From Limnephilus marmoratus (lineage: Eukaryota; Arthropoda; Insecta; Trichoptera; Limnephilidae), in assembly GCA_917880885.1 (NCBI GenBank), contig OU862913.1, positions 44,921,460 through 44,985,459 on the forward strand: DNA of 64,000 nt, in the 5' to 3' direction. How positions within the stretch are numbered: the stretch's first letter is position 1; the number at the start of each line of letters is the position of its first letter. The position numbers and the translations under genes are program-made. A model generated the notes under the pieces. That model searched no databases, had not been told where the DNA came from, and saw nothing but the letters and a program-made list of their open reading frames with translations. Of this stretch, positions 10,104 to 20,622 are shown in pieces.

Positions 10104-10530
10104 GGCTCTGCAACCGGGCCCGAAAAGAAGAATATGGAGAGATACGAAATTACGAATGTTAGAGGAGAGCGCTAACATTTACAGCGACAAAATCGATGCG
10201 AAAATTGCGAAAATGTTTAATAAAACGCGACTCGTTTAAAATAGCGCATAAATCTCGCGGGCATTGTCTTAAACAGCATTTAAAGAAACACTGTGAATTT
10301 TTTCATACATATAACTTGTAAAATAACTGAAACAAACGTGTTTATAATAATTTTTGGAACATACTTTGCGATTTTTTTCTATGGAGGGAATTTTATATAA
10401 TTTGCGTTTCGGCGCGGGCAATGTCTACATATTATCTTCAAGAAAAACATACATTTTTTTAAGAGCTTTAAAACTTACCGTGTTTAAGGGAAATATGTAA
10501 GAAATCGGTAGAAATTTGGGTTGCGGGCCC
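10104..10530 (+). mobile_element. R1 non-autonomous DNA element, TTAA-flanked
   Basis: The copy starts GGCTCTGCAACCGGGCCCGA and ends GGGTTGCGGGCCC, giving short inverted termini (GG.C..GCAACC). TTAA lies immediately outside at 10100-10103 and 10531-10534. The interior includes GAGAGATACGAAATTACGAA, CGACAAAATCGATGCG and TTTGCGTTTCGGCGCGGGCA. TTAA duplications suggest piggyBac-type mobilisation, but the termini are not recognisably piggyBac. An apparent 77-aa ORF (10006-10239) is chance. Confidence 0.72.
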
Positions 10531-10749
10531 TTAAGTATTGGTGACTATTTGATAAATACGGTAGGAACTGGTTCAAAAAATATCTGGTTCCTCTGATCCA
10601 GTGACAGCTAGTCACCGAGAAAAAGTAATCGTGACAGGCAATGTCGTCGTATATACCATTTTAGTACATACTTAAACATTCAAATAGAACAATTTGCAAC
10701 AAGCAGCAGGCATAATAATTCATTGCATGAGGTTCTAATTACATTTTCC

Positions 10750-11800
10750 TAAGGCTACGAACGCACAGGCAGGTGGCTGGCTTAGCGCCTAGAGCCTAGT
10801 GGCTTGCACTCTGGCTACTTGCTAGGATACATGGTGGCCGCACTGAAGGTGGTTTGCGTGGTGGGTCGCTAGGTGCCTTGGTCATTTGCTTGTCGGCACG
10901 TTGACGGGATGTCACTTTCAAAAATAGTTCTAAAACTGCTACTTACAGAAAATTCATATTTTAAAATATTCCATTTCACGGTCTTATCCATCATGTTGGG
11001 TTCATGACATAAATAAGTCACGGTCAAGCCATGGGGAGTTAAATGTTCTGTATAAACGATGTAGATTTTTAAACAGTGCATTACAAACCAGAGAGATTTT
11101 GTTGAATTATTTCAACGGAATTGTATTGTTTACCTGGCAGAACAACTCATTGCCTGAAAACATAATCCAACGCCATAACCATAATATACATTCATATCCA
11201 TGTATGTTTTTGGATTTTCACGGCCAAAAGTATTTTCGTTATTTGTTTTTGGGGTGTTATGCCGTGTTACGCCGTCTCCTTCTTTAGTCAACGTTTCGGG
11301 CAGCGTTACAGTGTCCAGCATCAGGGCAGATGAGCTGCAACACGGCATAACACCCCAAAAAACAAATAACCTAAATTCATAACCTTCTTCTTCATTCTTA
11401 ACTTCTCAATGTAAAAAAAATCTCATCATAAATATATCACTTTTCAGTACAAATCATCTTTTTCTACTTCGATTGCTACCTCTTCCTATAGTTTGCATTT
11501 ATATGGAGCTTTTTTATTAGCTGGATTCAACATCATAGATAAGGTTCTCTTTTTAAAACTGATGCAATTAATATTTCATACATTTTTTACTTCTAAAATG
11601 CCTCGCGCCTAGTGGCAAAAAACCAACACGTTGGTTTACTTCGATAGACGCTAGGCAAGACTTGCAGTGTCTAGGCACCAAGCGCGCAGTGCGGACGGTC
11701 GCGAAAATTCGAGAACGTTCGTTTTACTAAGCTACTCGCTAGTTAACTCTCTAGGCTCTAGGCGCTAAGCAAGCCGCTTGCCTATGCGGACGTGGCCTAA
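10750..11800. mobile_element. DNA transposon with 47-bp terminal inverted repeats, no coding capacity
   Basis: The left end TAAGGCTACGAACGCACAGG and the right end, inverted, TTAGGCCACGTCCGCATAGG align over about 47 bp through to TTAGCGCCTAGAGCC. Both subterminal regions are unusually GC-rich and full of CTAG/CTAGGC motifs (10780-10880, 11590-11780). No unambiguous target duplication was found, so the superfamily is open. A hairpin MITE sits inside (11240-11370). Confidence 0.75.
11240..11370. mobile_element. Hairpin MITE with 31-bp arms
   Basis: TTTTTGGGGTGTTATGCCGT at 11248-11267 is matched in inverted orientation by AACACGGCATAACACCCCAA at 11339-11358. The loop carries CAACGTTTCGGGCAGCG and GTGTCCAGCATCAGGGCAGA. 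The same sequence family recurs at 59245-59420. Confidence 0.7.
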
Positions 11801-11904
11801 TGCAATTTTCAGATAGGGCCAAGTTCTATTTAAATATTTTTCATTAAAATAGATTAAAAATAATTTTCGCAAGATTGAACCTGAAAATCAAAAATTGTTA
11901 AATA

Positions 11905-12679
11905 CAGGATGTCCCAAAAGAAAGTTGATATTTTTTTTGCTTTCTGTGTGAACGCAACTTTAACGAGGGGCGCGGGGGGGGGGGGGGGGGGTATGTCAAT
12001 CAGTAGTCTGGCTCTTGGGAATTTATTCGCTAAGAAGCATTTCTCGGGAGCGTCCGCGCGTTGTGCGTGCGTGAAGTGTAAAAAAATGGTGATTCGGCGA
12101 CTGTAGCGCGTAGAATATTCTGCAATATTTGAGGTTTTCGTCAATTCAATGATGCGCCAAGCATTCCTCTCATAGAAAAATGGGTCAAAAAGTTTAAATA
12201 GATCGGTACACCCTACAAACTTACTGGCTATAACCAAAAAACATGGTTTCAGCAAGACGGAGCAACATTACATACGTCCAATGCGTCTCTGCTATGAGTT
12301 AATGAAATTTTCCCTGGCAAATTGATCTCCAGGAGAGGCGACATAAATTGGCCTCCTCGTCGTCCTGACCTAACACCTACGGACTTTTTCCTGTGGGGTT
12401 ATCTCAAATCTAAAGTGTACGCCAAAAATCTGACTTCCCTGATGCAATTAAAAGAAAATATCCGTCACGAAATGGCAGCCAACCATCGTCATAAGAAATT
12501 TTACTCTTCGATTAAATGAATACTGCGAACATGATGGTTTAAATTTGGACGATATTATTTTTCAGAAATAAATTTCCAAATTATGTATTTTAGTATTAAA
12601 TAAATATTTTTTCGATAGAACCCTTACTTTTTTAAAAATCGATCCACTAAATATCAACTTTCTTTTGGGACACCCAGAT
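11905..12679 (+). mobile_element. Second mariner-like element, internally deleted
   Basis: The inverted ends share TGTCCCAAAAGAAAGTTGAT (left from 11909; right, inverted, ending near 12677). TA is found just outside both ends (11903-11904 and 12680-12681). The length of about 775 bp is little over half of an intact element. A 14-G homopolymer occurs near 11978-11992. Confidence 0.85.
12086..12519 (+). pseudogene. Tc1/mariner transposase remnant
   Basis: The N-terminal part reads NGDSATVARRIFCN and SIPLIEKWVKKF, the helix-turn-helix half. After a large deletion the catalytic region appears with WFQQDGATLHTSNASL (second acidic residue) and NWPPRRPDLTPTDFFLWGYL (third). It ends with MAANHRHKKFYSSIK. 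Frame changes and stops interrupt it, so it is inactive. It differs from the mariner at 3362, so two separate lineages are present. Confidence 0.88.
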
Positions 12680-12859
12680 TACGAAAATTCGTCTCTGCAA
12701 ACTTCGAAGCTTCAGAACATGGTAAGTTGAAGTTAGAATCTTATGCAAACAAAGTGATGAACTATAAAGCGCCTCGTAATAACGATCAACTGTCAGATAC
12801 AAACAAAATAGAGAGTGTAAGTGATGTTAGAGCCTTGTAAAATAAATGATTATTTAAAA

Positions 12860-14238
12860 GTAGCAGACCCGGCCACACGTTGCTGTGGCTAACGAAACAC
12901 AATGCCATTACCCAACCTTTATAAAATCCACACCACCCGCTTGCTAGCTGCCCGCTGCCCGCTGCCTGAATTGAATATTTGAATTTCTCGGATTTTCTCT
13001 ACTATAATAAGCATGTATTATACATATAAACCTTCTTCTTGAATCATTCTATCTATTGGTTTCGCAGTTTAAAAGATCTATGCGCACATACATTTTGAGC
13101 AACTTCATTTTATACTATATAGGCCACTTGCATGGATTTCATAACGACTTTTTCGTAATCTTATTTCGTAATCGTAATTTAAAATGTCCCGTCTCCGAAA
13201 ATGTTCCTATTAATTTTGTAAAATTCCACACTGATTTATTTTTTTATATGGCATCACTTTGATTTCAGGCGAATTTTTGAATTCGTTCACTAGATTTATT
13301 GTTTATTCTCTGCGAACTTATCATTTGGTTCGACTTTTTGACAGATGTTCTGAAGAGAACCCCGTACAATTAATGTTGTACGGGAGAACCCCGTACAATT
13401 AATGATGTACGGGGTTCTCTTCAGAGCGTGAAGATGATGTCGGTACGTGTTTTAGAGGTATAATGATTATGGTGCTGATTTTAACAAAATTAAATTTTAT
13501 AATATTCTTATTATTGTTATAATTTACAAGTACAGGTATATTACATTGAATTAAGTAATATAGACGCTGTACATTATAATAATTTATGATCAATAAGATG
13601 GATCAAAGAAAAAACATATTTATGAGATGTAATATTTTTGGTATGCTTCGTTATTCTCATGTGACATTCGTGTGGAAAAAGTTCTTTTATTTAAAAATGA
13701 TTTTCGGCTATGTAATTATCGTTTTTTCACACCTATAAAATTATGTCCCGTCCTTCCGGTTTATAAAAAATGGTCTGATTTTTCGGATTGAAATTTTCAA
13801 AAAATCGCCAGGGTTTCAAAAATACGATTAAAAAAAAATACAGAATGTCTTAGAATATTTGCCTCAACCGGAAAAAAAATTTAAAAAAATGTGATGCAAG
13901 TGGCCTATTATACAATGTTTGCAATGCAACACTGGAGATTTAAAAAGTGAAAATCAAATACCTACTTACTCTAGGACATCTATTTTCCAATTTCTTCCGT
14001 AGAACGAATTTCAAAAGTGACTATAGTACGGCCCGCCAGCCGTTTTAAATCGCACAAAAATATGTTTTCTTTGAATTTCTCGGCTTTTATCTAATATAAT
14101 TTACATGTATTATACATATAAACATTCCTCTTCAATCACTCTATATATTGGTGAAAACCGTATGAAAATCCGTTGCGTAGTTTAAAAGATTAACGCGTAC
14201 ATACATTTTGAGCGACTTCATTTTATACTATGTAATGA
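12860..14238 (-). mobile_element. Helitron H1 copy, rearranged and split by M1
   Basis: The 3' end (inverted GGCCGGGTCTGCTAC; the usual CTAG is mutated) is at 12860 and the 5' end (inverted TCATTACATAGTATAAAATG) at 14238. A second complete-looking 5' end (CATTTTATACTATA) also occurs at 13105-13120, so this copy contains two H1 heads: a short H1 of about 260 bp and the 5' half of a longer one, separated by M1. A (GAT)n microsatellite abuts the 5' end. Confidence 0.75.
13122..13905. mobile_element. M1 non-autonomous transposon, TA-flanked (784 bp)
   Basis: Ends are GGCCACTTGCATG and CATGCAAGTGGCC-like (GATGCAAGTGGCC), with TA on both sides (13120-13121, 13906-13907). An internal hairpin uses CTGAAGAGAACCCCGTAC (13350-13367) and its inverse (13407-13424). 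The second copy at 18679-19525 lies in the opposite orientation and is about 60 bp longer. TA duplication fits the Tc1/mariner superfamily, but no transposase is encoded. Confidence 0.8.
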
Positions 14239-14520
14239 TGATGATGATGATGCTTGATGTGAACTTTGTCATACGAAAATACAACACAGATGGTTCTGAA
14301 AATTATTTTGGGTGTAGAAATGAGCAAAATAAATGCTTTGGCATTCAAAGGTAATTTTTGAAAAATGTCAGTTAGAACTCTATCCAAATGAGGTGACAAG
14401 TACAAGGAATATTTTAACCTTCCCATATTGGCGCGTTGGTCTCTCAGACCGAACAATCAATAATTCGTTGATTTCTCAAAAATTAACAACAATAGGACTT
14501 TCAGGTTTTTAGTAGTATCT
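14239..14520. other. Unassigned, after a short (GAT)n run
   Basis: A (GATGAT)n stretch at about 14234-14252 precedes 270 bp with no recognised repeat. A minus-strand open stretch to 14456 (starting MFGLRDQRANMGRLKYSLYL) has no known domain. It could be a fragment of an unrecognised transposase, because it sits between an H1 and an R1 element. Confidence 0.3.
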
Positions 14521-14523
14521 TAA

Positions 14524-14905
14524 GGCGCCGTATCTGCACTCAAAAAGAAGACTGTGGAGAGATATGTAATTACGAATGTTAGATGAGCGCGCTAATATTT
14601 GAAGCGATAAAATCGATGCGAAAATTGCGAAAATGTTTAATAAAACACGACTCGTTTAAAATAGAGCAAAAATCTCGCGGGCATTATCTTAAACAGCATT
14701 AAAAAAAAACACTGTTAATTTTTTCATACATATAACTTGTAAAATAACGGAAACAAACGTGTAAATAATAATTTTTGGAGCATACTTTGCGATTTTTTTT
14801 CTATCGAGGGAATTTTATATAATTTGCGTTTCGGCGCGGGCAAAGTCTAAATATTATATTCAAGAATAACATATATTTTTTAAGAGCATTATAACTTACC
14901 GTAAA
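14524..14905 (+). mobile_element. R1 copy, left arm of an R1 palindrome
   Basis: The plus-orientation R1 starts after TTAA (14520-14523) with GGCGCCGTATCTGCACTC and runs to AACTTACCGTAAAAAGG. It lacks the R1 3' end; a purine-rich GGGGGGAGGGAGGAGG joint follows. It faces the minus copy at 14942-15355. Confidence 0.7.
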
Positions 14906-14941
14906 AAGGGGGGAGGGAGGAGGAACATATAATAGGATTAA

Positions 14942-15355
14942 GACGCCGCTACCCGAATTTCTGCAAACTTCAAAAAAATTTGAAGTTTTTAAGCTGTTAA
15001 AAAAATTTGTGCTATTTTTGAAGATAATATCTAGACATTCGTCGCGCCGAAACGCAAATTATATAAAATTCCCTCGATAGAAAAAAATTGCAAAGTATGC
15101 TTAAAAATAATTATAAACACGTTTGTTTTAGTTATTTTACAAGTTATATGCATGAAATAATTCACAGTGATTCTTTTTAAATGCTGTATAAGACAACCCC
15201 GTGAGATTTTTGCTCTATTTTAAACGAGTCGTGTTTTATTAAACATTTTCGCAATTTTCGTATCGATTTTGTCGCTGTAATTGTTAGCGCTCTCCTCTAA
15301 CATTCGTAATTTCGTATCTCTCCATCTTCTTCTTTTCGGGCCCGGTTGCAGAGCC
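14942..15355 (-). mobile_element. R1 copy, right arm of an R1 palindrome, TTAA on both sides
   Basis: TTAA at 14938-14941 and 15356-15359 bounds the copy. Its minus-strand start is GGCTCTGCAACCGGGCCCGA at 15355. The interior keeps GCGCCGAAACGCAAATTATA and ACGAGTCGTGTTTTATTAAA. The inverted ORF at 15220-15432 is chance. Confidence 0.72.
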
Positions 15356-15374
15356 TTAAAGGGATTAGGCATTG

Positions 15375-15611
15375 TTTTTGATGAAAACTCCCAGGCGGCT
15401 TGACTTTTTCCGACACTTCTAACAATTATCATTTTGTTTCAACCAATTTACACAAATCCTCAACAAATTATGTACCTAAACCTTCCTCACGAATCACTCT
15501 ATCTAATAGTGAAAACCGCATGAAAATCCGTTCAGTAGTTTTTGAGTTTATCGCGAACAGACAGATAGGCAGACACGGCGGAGGACTTTAATTTATAATA
15601 TATAGAGATAT
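15375..15611 (-). mobile_element. Helitron H5, 5' half only
   Basis: In minus orientation the sequence starts near 15611 with TCTCTATATATTATAAATTA, then AAAGTCCTCCGCCG, CGCGATAAACTCAAAAACTA and CATGCGGTTTTCAC. It extends to the AGTCAAGCCGCCTGG segment also seen at 4768-4782. The 3' end is absent where it meets R1. Simple G-run sequence (15618-15642) follows its 5' end. Confidence 0.75.
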
Positions 15612-15897
15612 ATGGAAAGGGGGATGGGGGGGGGGGGGGGGGAGGAACATTGGAATAGGAATAAGAGGCAAAGGACGGGAATATATAGGGATTGAACTAT
15701 AACTATTGAATAGTTTATTAAACTTGGTACTCTAATTTATTAGATTTCAGAGTTTTTTTTAATTAACACATGAAAAAAATTATTTTTGTTATGAAAGTAA
15801 GAGGCTGAGTTAAAAGTCTGTTTCCAGTAAATAAAGTTTAAAAAAAATATATTTTTTAAATTCAATTATACCCCTTCAATATAATTGAGACCACATT

Positions 15898-16194
15898 ACA
15901 AATGAGGAGGTTCTCCAAAGAATCGAAGGAGGAAGGCACCTGCTCAGGACCTTGTCCGAAAGGCGCGCAAGATGGATCGGCCATGTAATAAAACAAGAAG
16001 GCCTCTTGCATGCCATAATGGAGGGTATGACCGAGGGGACAAACTCTAGAGGACGCCCACGCCGAGAGTACCTGGAGGACCTGCTGGTGGACGTGCGCTG
16101 CTCATCATATGCAGACTTCAAAAGAGCCGCACAAGACAGGGAAGAGTGGAAGAGACGAATAGAGGAAATTGCTGCCAACCAATCCCAGGATTGA
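15898..16194 (+). pseudogene. LINE-L4 C-terminal fragment
   Basis: The reading frame gives NEEVLQRIEGGRHLLRTLSE, RRARWIGHVIKQEGLLHAIM, SRGRPRREYLEDLLVDVRC and FKRAAQDREEWKRRIEEIAA. The R-R-W-I-G-H-V followed by GRPRxxY and xxREEWK blocks are typical of the last 100 residues of several non-LTR retrotransposon polyproteins. Upstream RT is missing. The frame is open, ending at a TGA at 16192-16194. Confidence 0.8.
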
Positions 16195-16549
16195 AACCAG
16201 AGAGAGAGACATATTTAAGGCGGTACACAATCTTAATAATTTTTTTATGCTCAAAACTCACATTTTAATCATTTCCGGCGAATCCATAACTATAATAACT
16301 TTTTTATTTCCATGCCGCACAAGAAATGCGAGTTATTTATATATTAGATTAATAAAAACAGTACCTTACCATTAACATATTTTACGTACAACGATTTCAA
16401 AACTATATAACCCGTTTTTCAACTATAAAGTTAGCGGTAAGCACCAGATTTTATTTTTATGGACGATGAATTAATAATTTCGGGAGGACAACATGGAGAC
16501 ACATTTTAAATATTTGTAGCACGTTCTTCAGAATTAATTAAAATGAACG

Positions 16550-16945
16550 CGACAGAAAGGTCGAATCTCCAGACCTGGTAGGGCGAATTCGACCGTAGGT
16601 TCGTACAATCAAATTATAAACTATTACATTGACAGCCCATACCTCTTAGAATGCTAGTAATTGTTCGTACCGAACAACTACTGCCAGGGTCGCCACCATG
16701 ACTTGCTCTATATCCCTCATGGCAGAACAGACGTTGTGGCCCAACATAGCATGACAAGAGGTATGGTGCTGCTAAATGATATTTCTAGGTCTCTTGACAT
16801 TTTCAACATTAGTCTTGAAGGTTTCAAGAATAATTTCAAGCAAGGACTCTAAAATATGTATTTTTGTAATTTTGTAATTTCTTTTCTCATGTATATGTTA
16901 TGTGTATTGTAATAGGATTAAATCAATCTGTAATGCACAAAAAAA
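16550..16945 (+). repeat. Probable LINE 3' end with poly-A tail
   Basis: A short frame (16661-16852) ends VAQHSMTRGMVLLNDISRSL..FKNNFKQGL, the spacing and wording seen at the end of some Jockey-type reverse transcriptases. It is followed by 70 bp of 3' sequence and a 17-base poly-A at about 16930-16946. This could instead be an unrelated retrosequence. Confidence 0.4.
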
Positions 16946-17389
16946 AAAAAAAAAATACGCCGTGCCGCAGCGTATATTTGTTTACACGCTTTCTTCGCTT
17001 ACGTCGTTAAGATTCCCACATTATTTATCTTCTTCTTCTTTTCTTTGATACGGCAAATTCGACAGTAGGTCCGTCCAGTGCACGGGACGCGAGTCGCAAT
17101 TTGTATACACGACATCTTTACTTACGTCGTTAAGATTCTGAATATATTTTACGGTATATTGTCGTCTTAATACCAATAATGCTTAAAAAATATACAATTA
17201 AAATAATACAGACGAGATGAAATCTCGGTCTGAGACACCGTGCGCGAATATATTATGTGTTATGCCATTGGGAGCGAGTAGACGAAGGTTAAACAGACGT
17301 TGAAAGTCGAATGGATGCCACAAGTCCGGAATATCAAATGGTTTTTGAGATAGATAGATTTTTGAGATTTTTGAGAAAGATATAGTGTA

Positions 17390-18321
17390 TAAAACACTTA
17401 TCAGACCAGTACTTACGTACGCAGCTGAGACTTGGGTACTAACTAAGAGGAATTAGCGAGCACTGGACGTTTTGAAAGGAAAATTTTGAGGGGAAGACTC
17501 GAAATATTGAGATAAGATTAACGATATTTGACAACTCTGTGCAACTATTGGCTTACGCTGATGATATCGACATTATTGTGAAAACTCCAGATGCTTTACG
17601 TAACGCCTTCATAAATCTTGAAAGTTCTGCCAAAAATATGGGTCTCATAGTAAACCAGCAAAAGACCAAATACATGGCCGTCGTATGCACCCAACAAATC
17701 CCAACTCTCTCACGTGGAAACCAAAATTTCGAAACGGTATCAATATTCACATACCTATACTCACCGATAACAAACGACAATAATACCACAGAGGAGATTC
17801 AGAAGCGCATAGCGAACGCAAATCGCTGTTATTTCCACCTACAAAACCAATTAAAATCCAGACTGCTGTCCAGAAACACGAAGTTATTAGTGTATAAAAC
17901 ACTTATCAGACTAGTACGCAGCTGAGACTTGGGTAATAACTAAGAGGTATGAGCGAGCACTGGACGTTTTTGAAAGGAAAATTTTGAGGCGCATCTTCGG
18001 ACCGGTTCTAGAAAATGGATTTTGGCGCAGACGTTATAACAATGAGCTCTATATTTTGTTTAAGGAGCTAAACGTCGCAAAATTTAAAAAACTGGGAAGA
18101 CTTCGGTGGCTGAGAGAATGACTGAGCATCAAGCACCAAAGTCCCTGCTGAACTCAAGACCAATAGGGCGAAGGAGCCTGGGAAGACCAAGACTAAGATG
18201 GAGCGACAACGTCCTCAAAGACATATCTATCTTGGAGCTTCTAAACTGGAGAGAGCTGGCACAAAACCGAGATGAGTGGAGGAAGATTCTGGAGGAGGCC
18301 AAGACCCACCAGGGGTTGTAG
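17390..18321 (+). pseudogene. LINE-L5 reverse transcriptase and C-terminus, rearranged
   Basis: The frame 17539-17925 begins at the catalytic box (LLAYADDIDIIVKTPDALRN), then NMGLIVNQQKTKYMAV and IANANRCYFHLQNQLKSRLL. A frameshift near 17925 is followed by ERMTEHQAPKSLLNSRPIGR, SLGRPRLRWSDNVLKDISIL and NRDEWRKILEEAKTHQGL, ending at 18321. About 100 bp of this coding region (17889-17990) also occurs as a displaced copy at 17390-17500, upstream of the YADD box. It is inactive. Confidence 0.85.
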
Positions 18322-18678
18322 AGCCAATAGTGATGATGATTTTTTTCATCTTATATCTAGTATATTCTATTCTAAAACCGCTATAATATAACTAGTTGAC
18401 CCAGAAAACGTTGTTCTGCCATATAAATTATTTGTAGTGAATATTTTGGTTGTTAAATAAAAAATGACGAATGTATTGTAAGTGTGTGGGGATGGGATCT
18501 ATGACAGAAAGAGGAATGGAGCGCTGTAGACGATGACCGCCGATAAAAACAAAAAAAACACCAAACATTCATTTTCTAAATTCTATGTATTTCATTCAAG
18601 TAACGGACACATTCATTGTTTGATATAAATTTTTTATCCTGAAGTAGGAAAATGAAATAAAGAAAATCAATATTAATA

Positions 18679-19525
18679 GGTCACTTGCATCACATTTAAA
18701 AAAAAAATTCCGGTTGAGGCAAATATTCTAAGACATTCTGTATTTTTTTTTAATCGTATTTTTGAAACCCTGGGGATTTTTTGAAAATTTCAAACCGAAA
18801 AATCAGACCATTTTTTATAAACCGGAAAGACGGGACATAATTTTATAGGTGTGAAAAAACGATAATTACATAGCCGAAAATCATTCAAATAAAGAACGTT
18901 TTCTACACGAATGGCACAGGAGAATAACGAGGCATACCAAAAATATTACATCTCATAAATATTTTTTTCCTTGATTCATCTTATTGATCATAAATCATTA
19001 TAATGTACAGCGTCTATATTACTAAATTCAATGTAATATACTTGAACTTGTAAATTGTAATAATAATAAGAATATTATAAAATTTTATTTTGTTAAAATC
19101 AGCACCATAATCATTATACCTCTAAAACATGTACCGACATCATCTTCACGTTCTGAAGAGAACCCCGTACCCATTAATTGTACGGGGTTCTCTTCAGGAC
19201 ATCTGTCAAAAAATCAAACCAAATGATAAGTTCGCAGAGAACAAACAATAAATCTAGTGAACGAATTCAAAAATTCGCCTGAAATCAAAGTGATGCCATA
19301 TAAAAAAATAAATCAGAGTGGAATTTTTTTAAATTAATAGGAACATTTTCGGCGACGGGACATTTTCGTGTAGTGACGTCACGAGCCCAAATAATGGATT
19401 TATTTATTTAAAAAGAAAAAAAAACTGTACATTTCTAAAAATTTTTACCAACATTTTCGTAATTTTAGTACAAAACTCTATCCACACGTTTTTTTCAAGT
19501 CGTTATGAAGTCCATGCAAGTGGCC
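18679..19525. mobile_element. M1 transposon, second copy (847 bp)
   Basis: It begins GGTCACTTGCATCACATTTA and ends ACTTCATGGACTTGC-type inverse (TCCATGCAAGTGGCC), flanked by TA at 18677-18678 and 19526-19527. It is inverted relative to 13122-13905. The internal hairpin is present (19153-19170 with 19180-19197). It carries an extra stretch containing GTAGTGACGTCACGAG near 19371-19386 that the first copy lacks. Confidence 0.82.
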
Positions 19526-19793
19526 TATTGCGTTCTGTTTACAATACGAACGATGGTTAAATTTGTTCATACAATAATACTGAAATTACAATAAAAAATT
19601 GGAGGGTCCCCATTAAAAAGTAGGAGGGTGGGGGTAGAAGGGGGAAAATTTGGGGTTATAGATATTTTGTGATGCCAAAAATACAATACAATTTTTTTTT
19701 ATTTTCAAATTCAAAAAAATTTTTTTTTTCCAAATTTTTTTTTCTGAATAGGGACACCCCAATAACCCAGCGGTATGAAATATACTTTACGAC

Positions 19794-20402
19794 CATAGAC
19801 ATATGAATATATGTAGACCTGCCCTAAGTGATAAAAGCGTATTACTTCCCCCTCCCCATACCGGTCCCATGGAACCGGCTGGGCTTACGAGAGCCTCGCT
19901 TGAAACTAAAAAATGTGACGTCATCATTCTTGTCCTGACCAGCGTCGAGCTCTGATCGTACATTTTACGAAATAACATGGCAAAAATGGTAGCTTGTGCT
20001 ATACATTATACCCTAAAATATGTCGATCATAACGAATGTGGGCGGTTCTCCTGTGAGCTCGTCACTGGTTACAGGGGTAAGTAAATTATGAAACATTTGT
20101 AAAAGTGTCTTAACTAAATATTTGTCTGTGGAAAGTGGCGAACTTTGCTTTTCCGTATTTGGACTTCGCAAATATGTTAATAACGTGGCGAGCAATTCGC
20201 GCTTCCATGTAAAAAGGTCTATTCATTCAAAAGCAGATTTTTCTTTTATGAACTAAATGGTGATATTATAATGCGAGATGCCTATATACTGTCAGATTGA
20301 TTTTTTTAACGATTCACAGTCATCTTTCCCCTCTTCGTCCCCCATAGTTTGGTTTTACCCCCTCATCTGTATCTTTTCGTCTATTAAATTTGGATGTCTA
20401 TG
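19794..20402 (+). mobile_element. hAT-like non-autonomous element with perfect 8-bp duplication
   Basis: It starts CATAGACATATGAATATA and ends GGATGTCTATG. The 8-bp TTTACGAC lies directly on both sides (19786-19793 and 20403-20410). An exact 8-bp duplication with short inverted ends is the hAT pattern. The interior carries CCTGCCCTAAGTGATAAAAG, ATGTGACGTCATCATTCTTG, CTGGTTACAGGGGTAAGTAA and GGTGATATTATAATGCGAGA. Three more copies: 27954-29042, 29248-29982 and 62240-62733. Confidence 0.88.
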
Positions 20403-20622
20403 TTTACGACCTATTCTCATACCTACCAAATATACATAAAAATTTCATAAAAATCGGTTGAGCCGTTTCGGAGGAGTGCGACCACAAACACCGTGACATG
20501 AAATTTTTATATACTCGTATATAGATTTACTACCTGCTTACTAAAATTTTGACTTTCCAACATTGAGACAGAGGTTCGGTATATCAGTCTTGCTAGGTAC
20601 GACATTCCTCGCTAAAATTTAA

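Larger units (their letters stand above)
18392..20525 (-). mobile_element. Helitron-like H4 carrying two nested transposons
   Basis: The minus-strand 5' end is TCTATATACGAGTATATAAA (20525) and the 3' end GGCAGAACAACGTTTTCTGG..GTCAACTAG (18392). The 5' region carries the widespread module CCTCCGAAACGGCTCAACCG. M1 (18679-19525) and an hAT-like element (19794-20402) are inserted in it. The remaining H4 sequence between them (19528-19785) has a low-complexity T-rich part and an apparent GGGACACCCCAATAACCCAG segment. The Helitron assignment is from the ends only. Confidence 0.6.

Noticed and set aside
10006..10239. 77-aa ORF similar to one at 15220-15432
   Set aside because: Both lie across R1, a non-coding element; the similarity is that of the repeat DNA.
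11978..11992. Long homopolymers (also 1306-1319, 52089-52101, 61693-61713) as a signal
   Set aside because: They are probably slippage products or sequencing-length errors; no consistent context.
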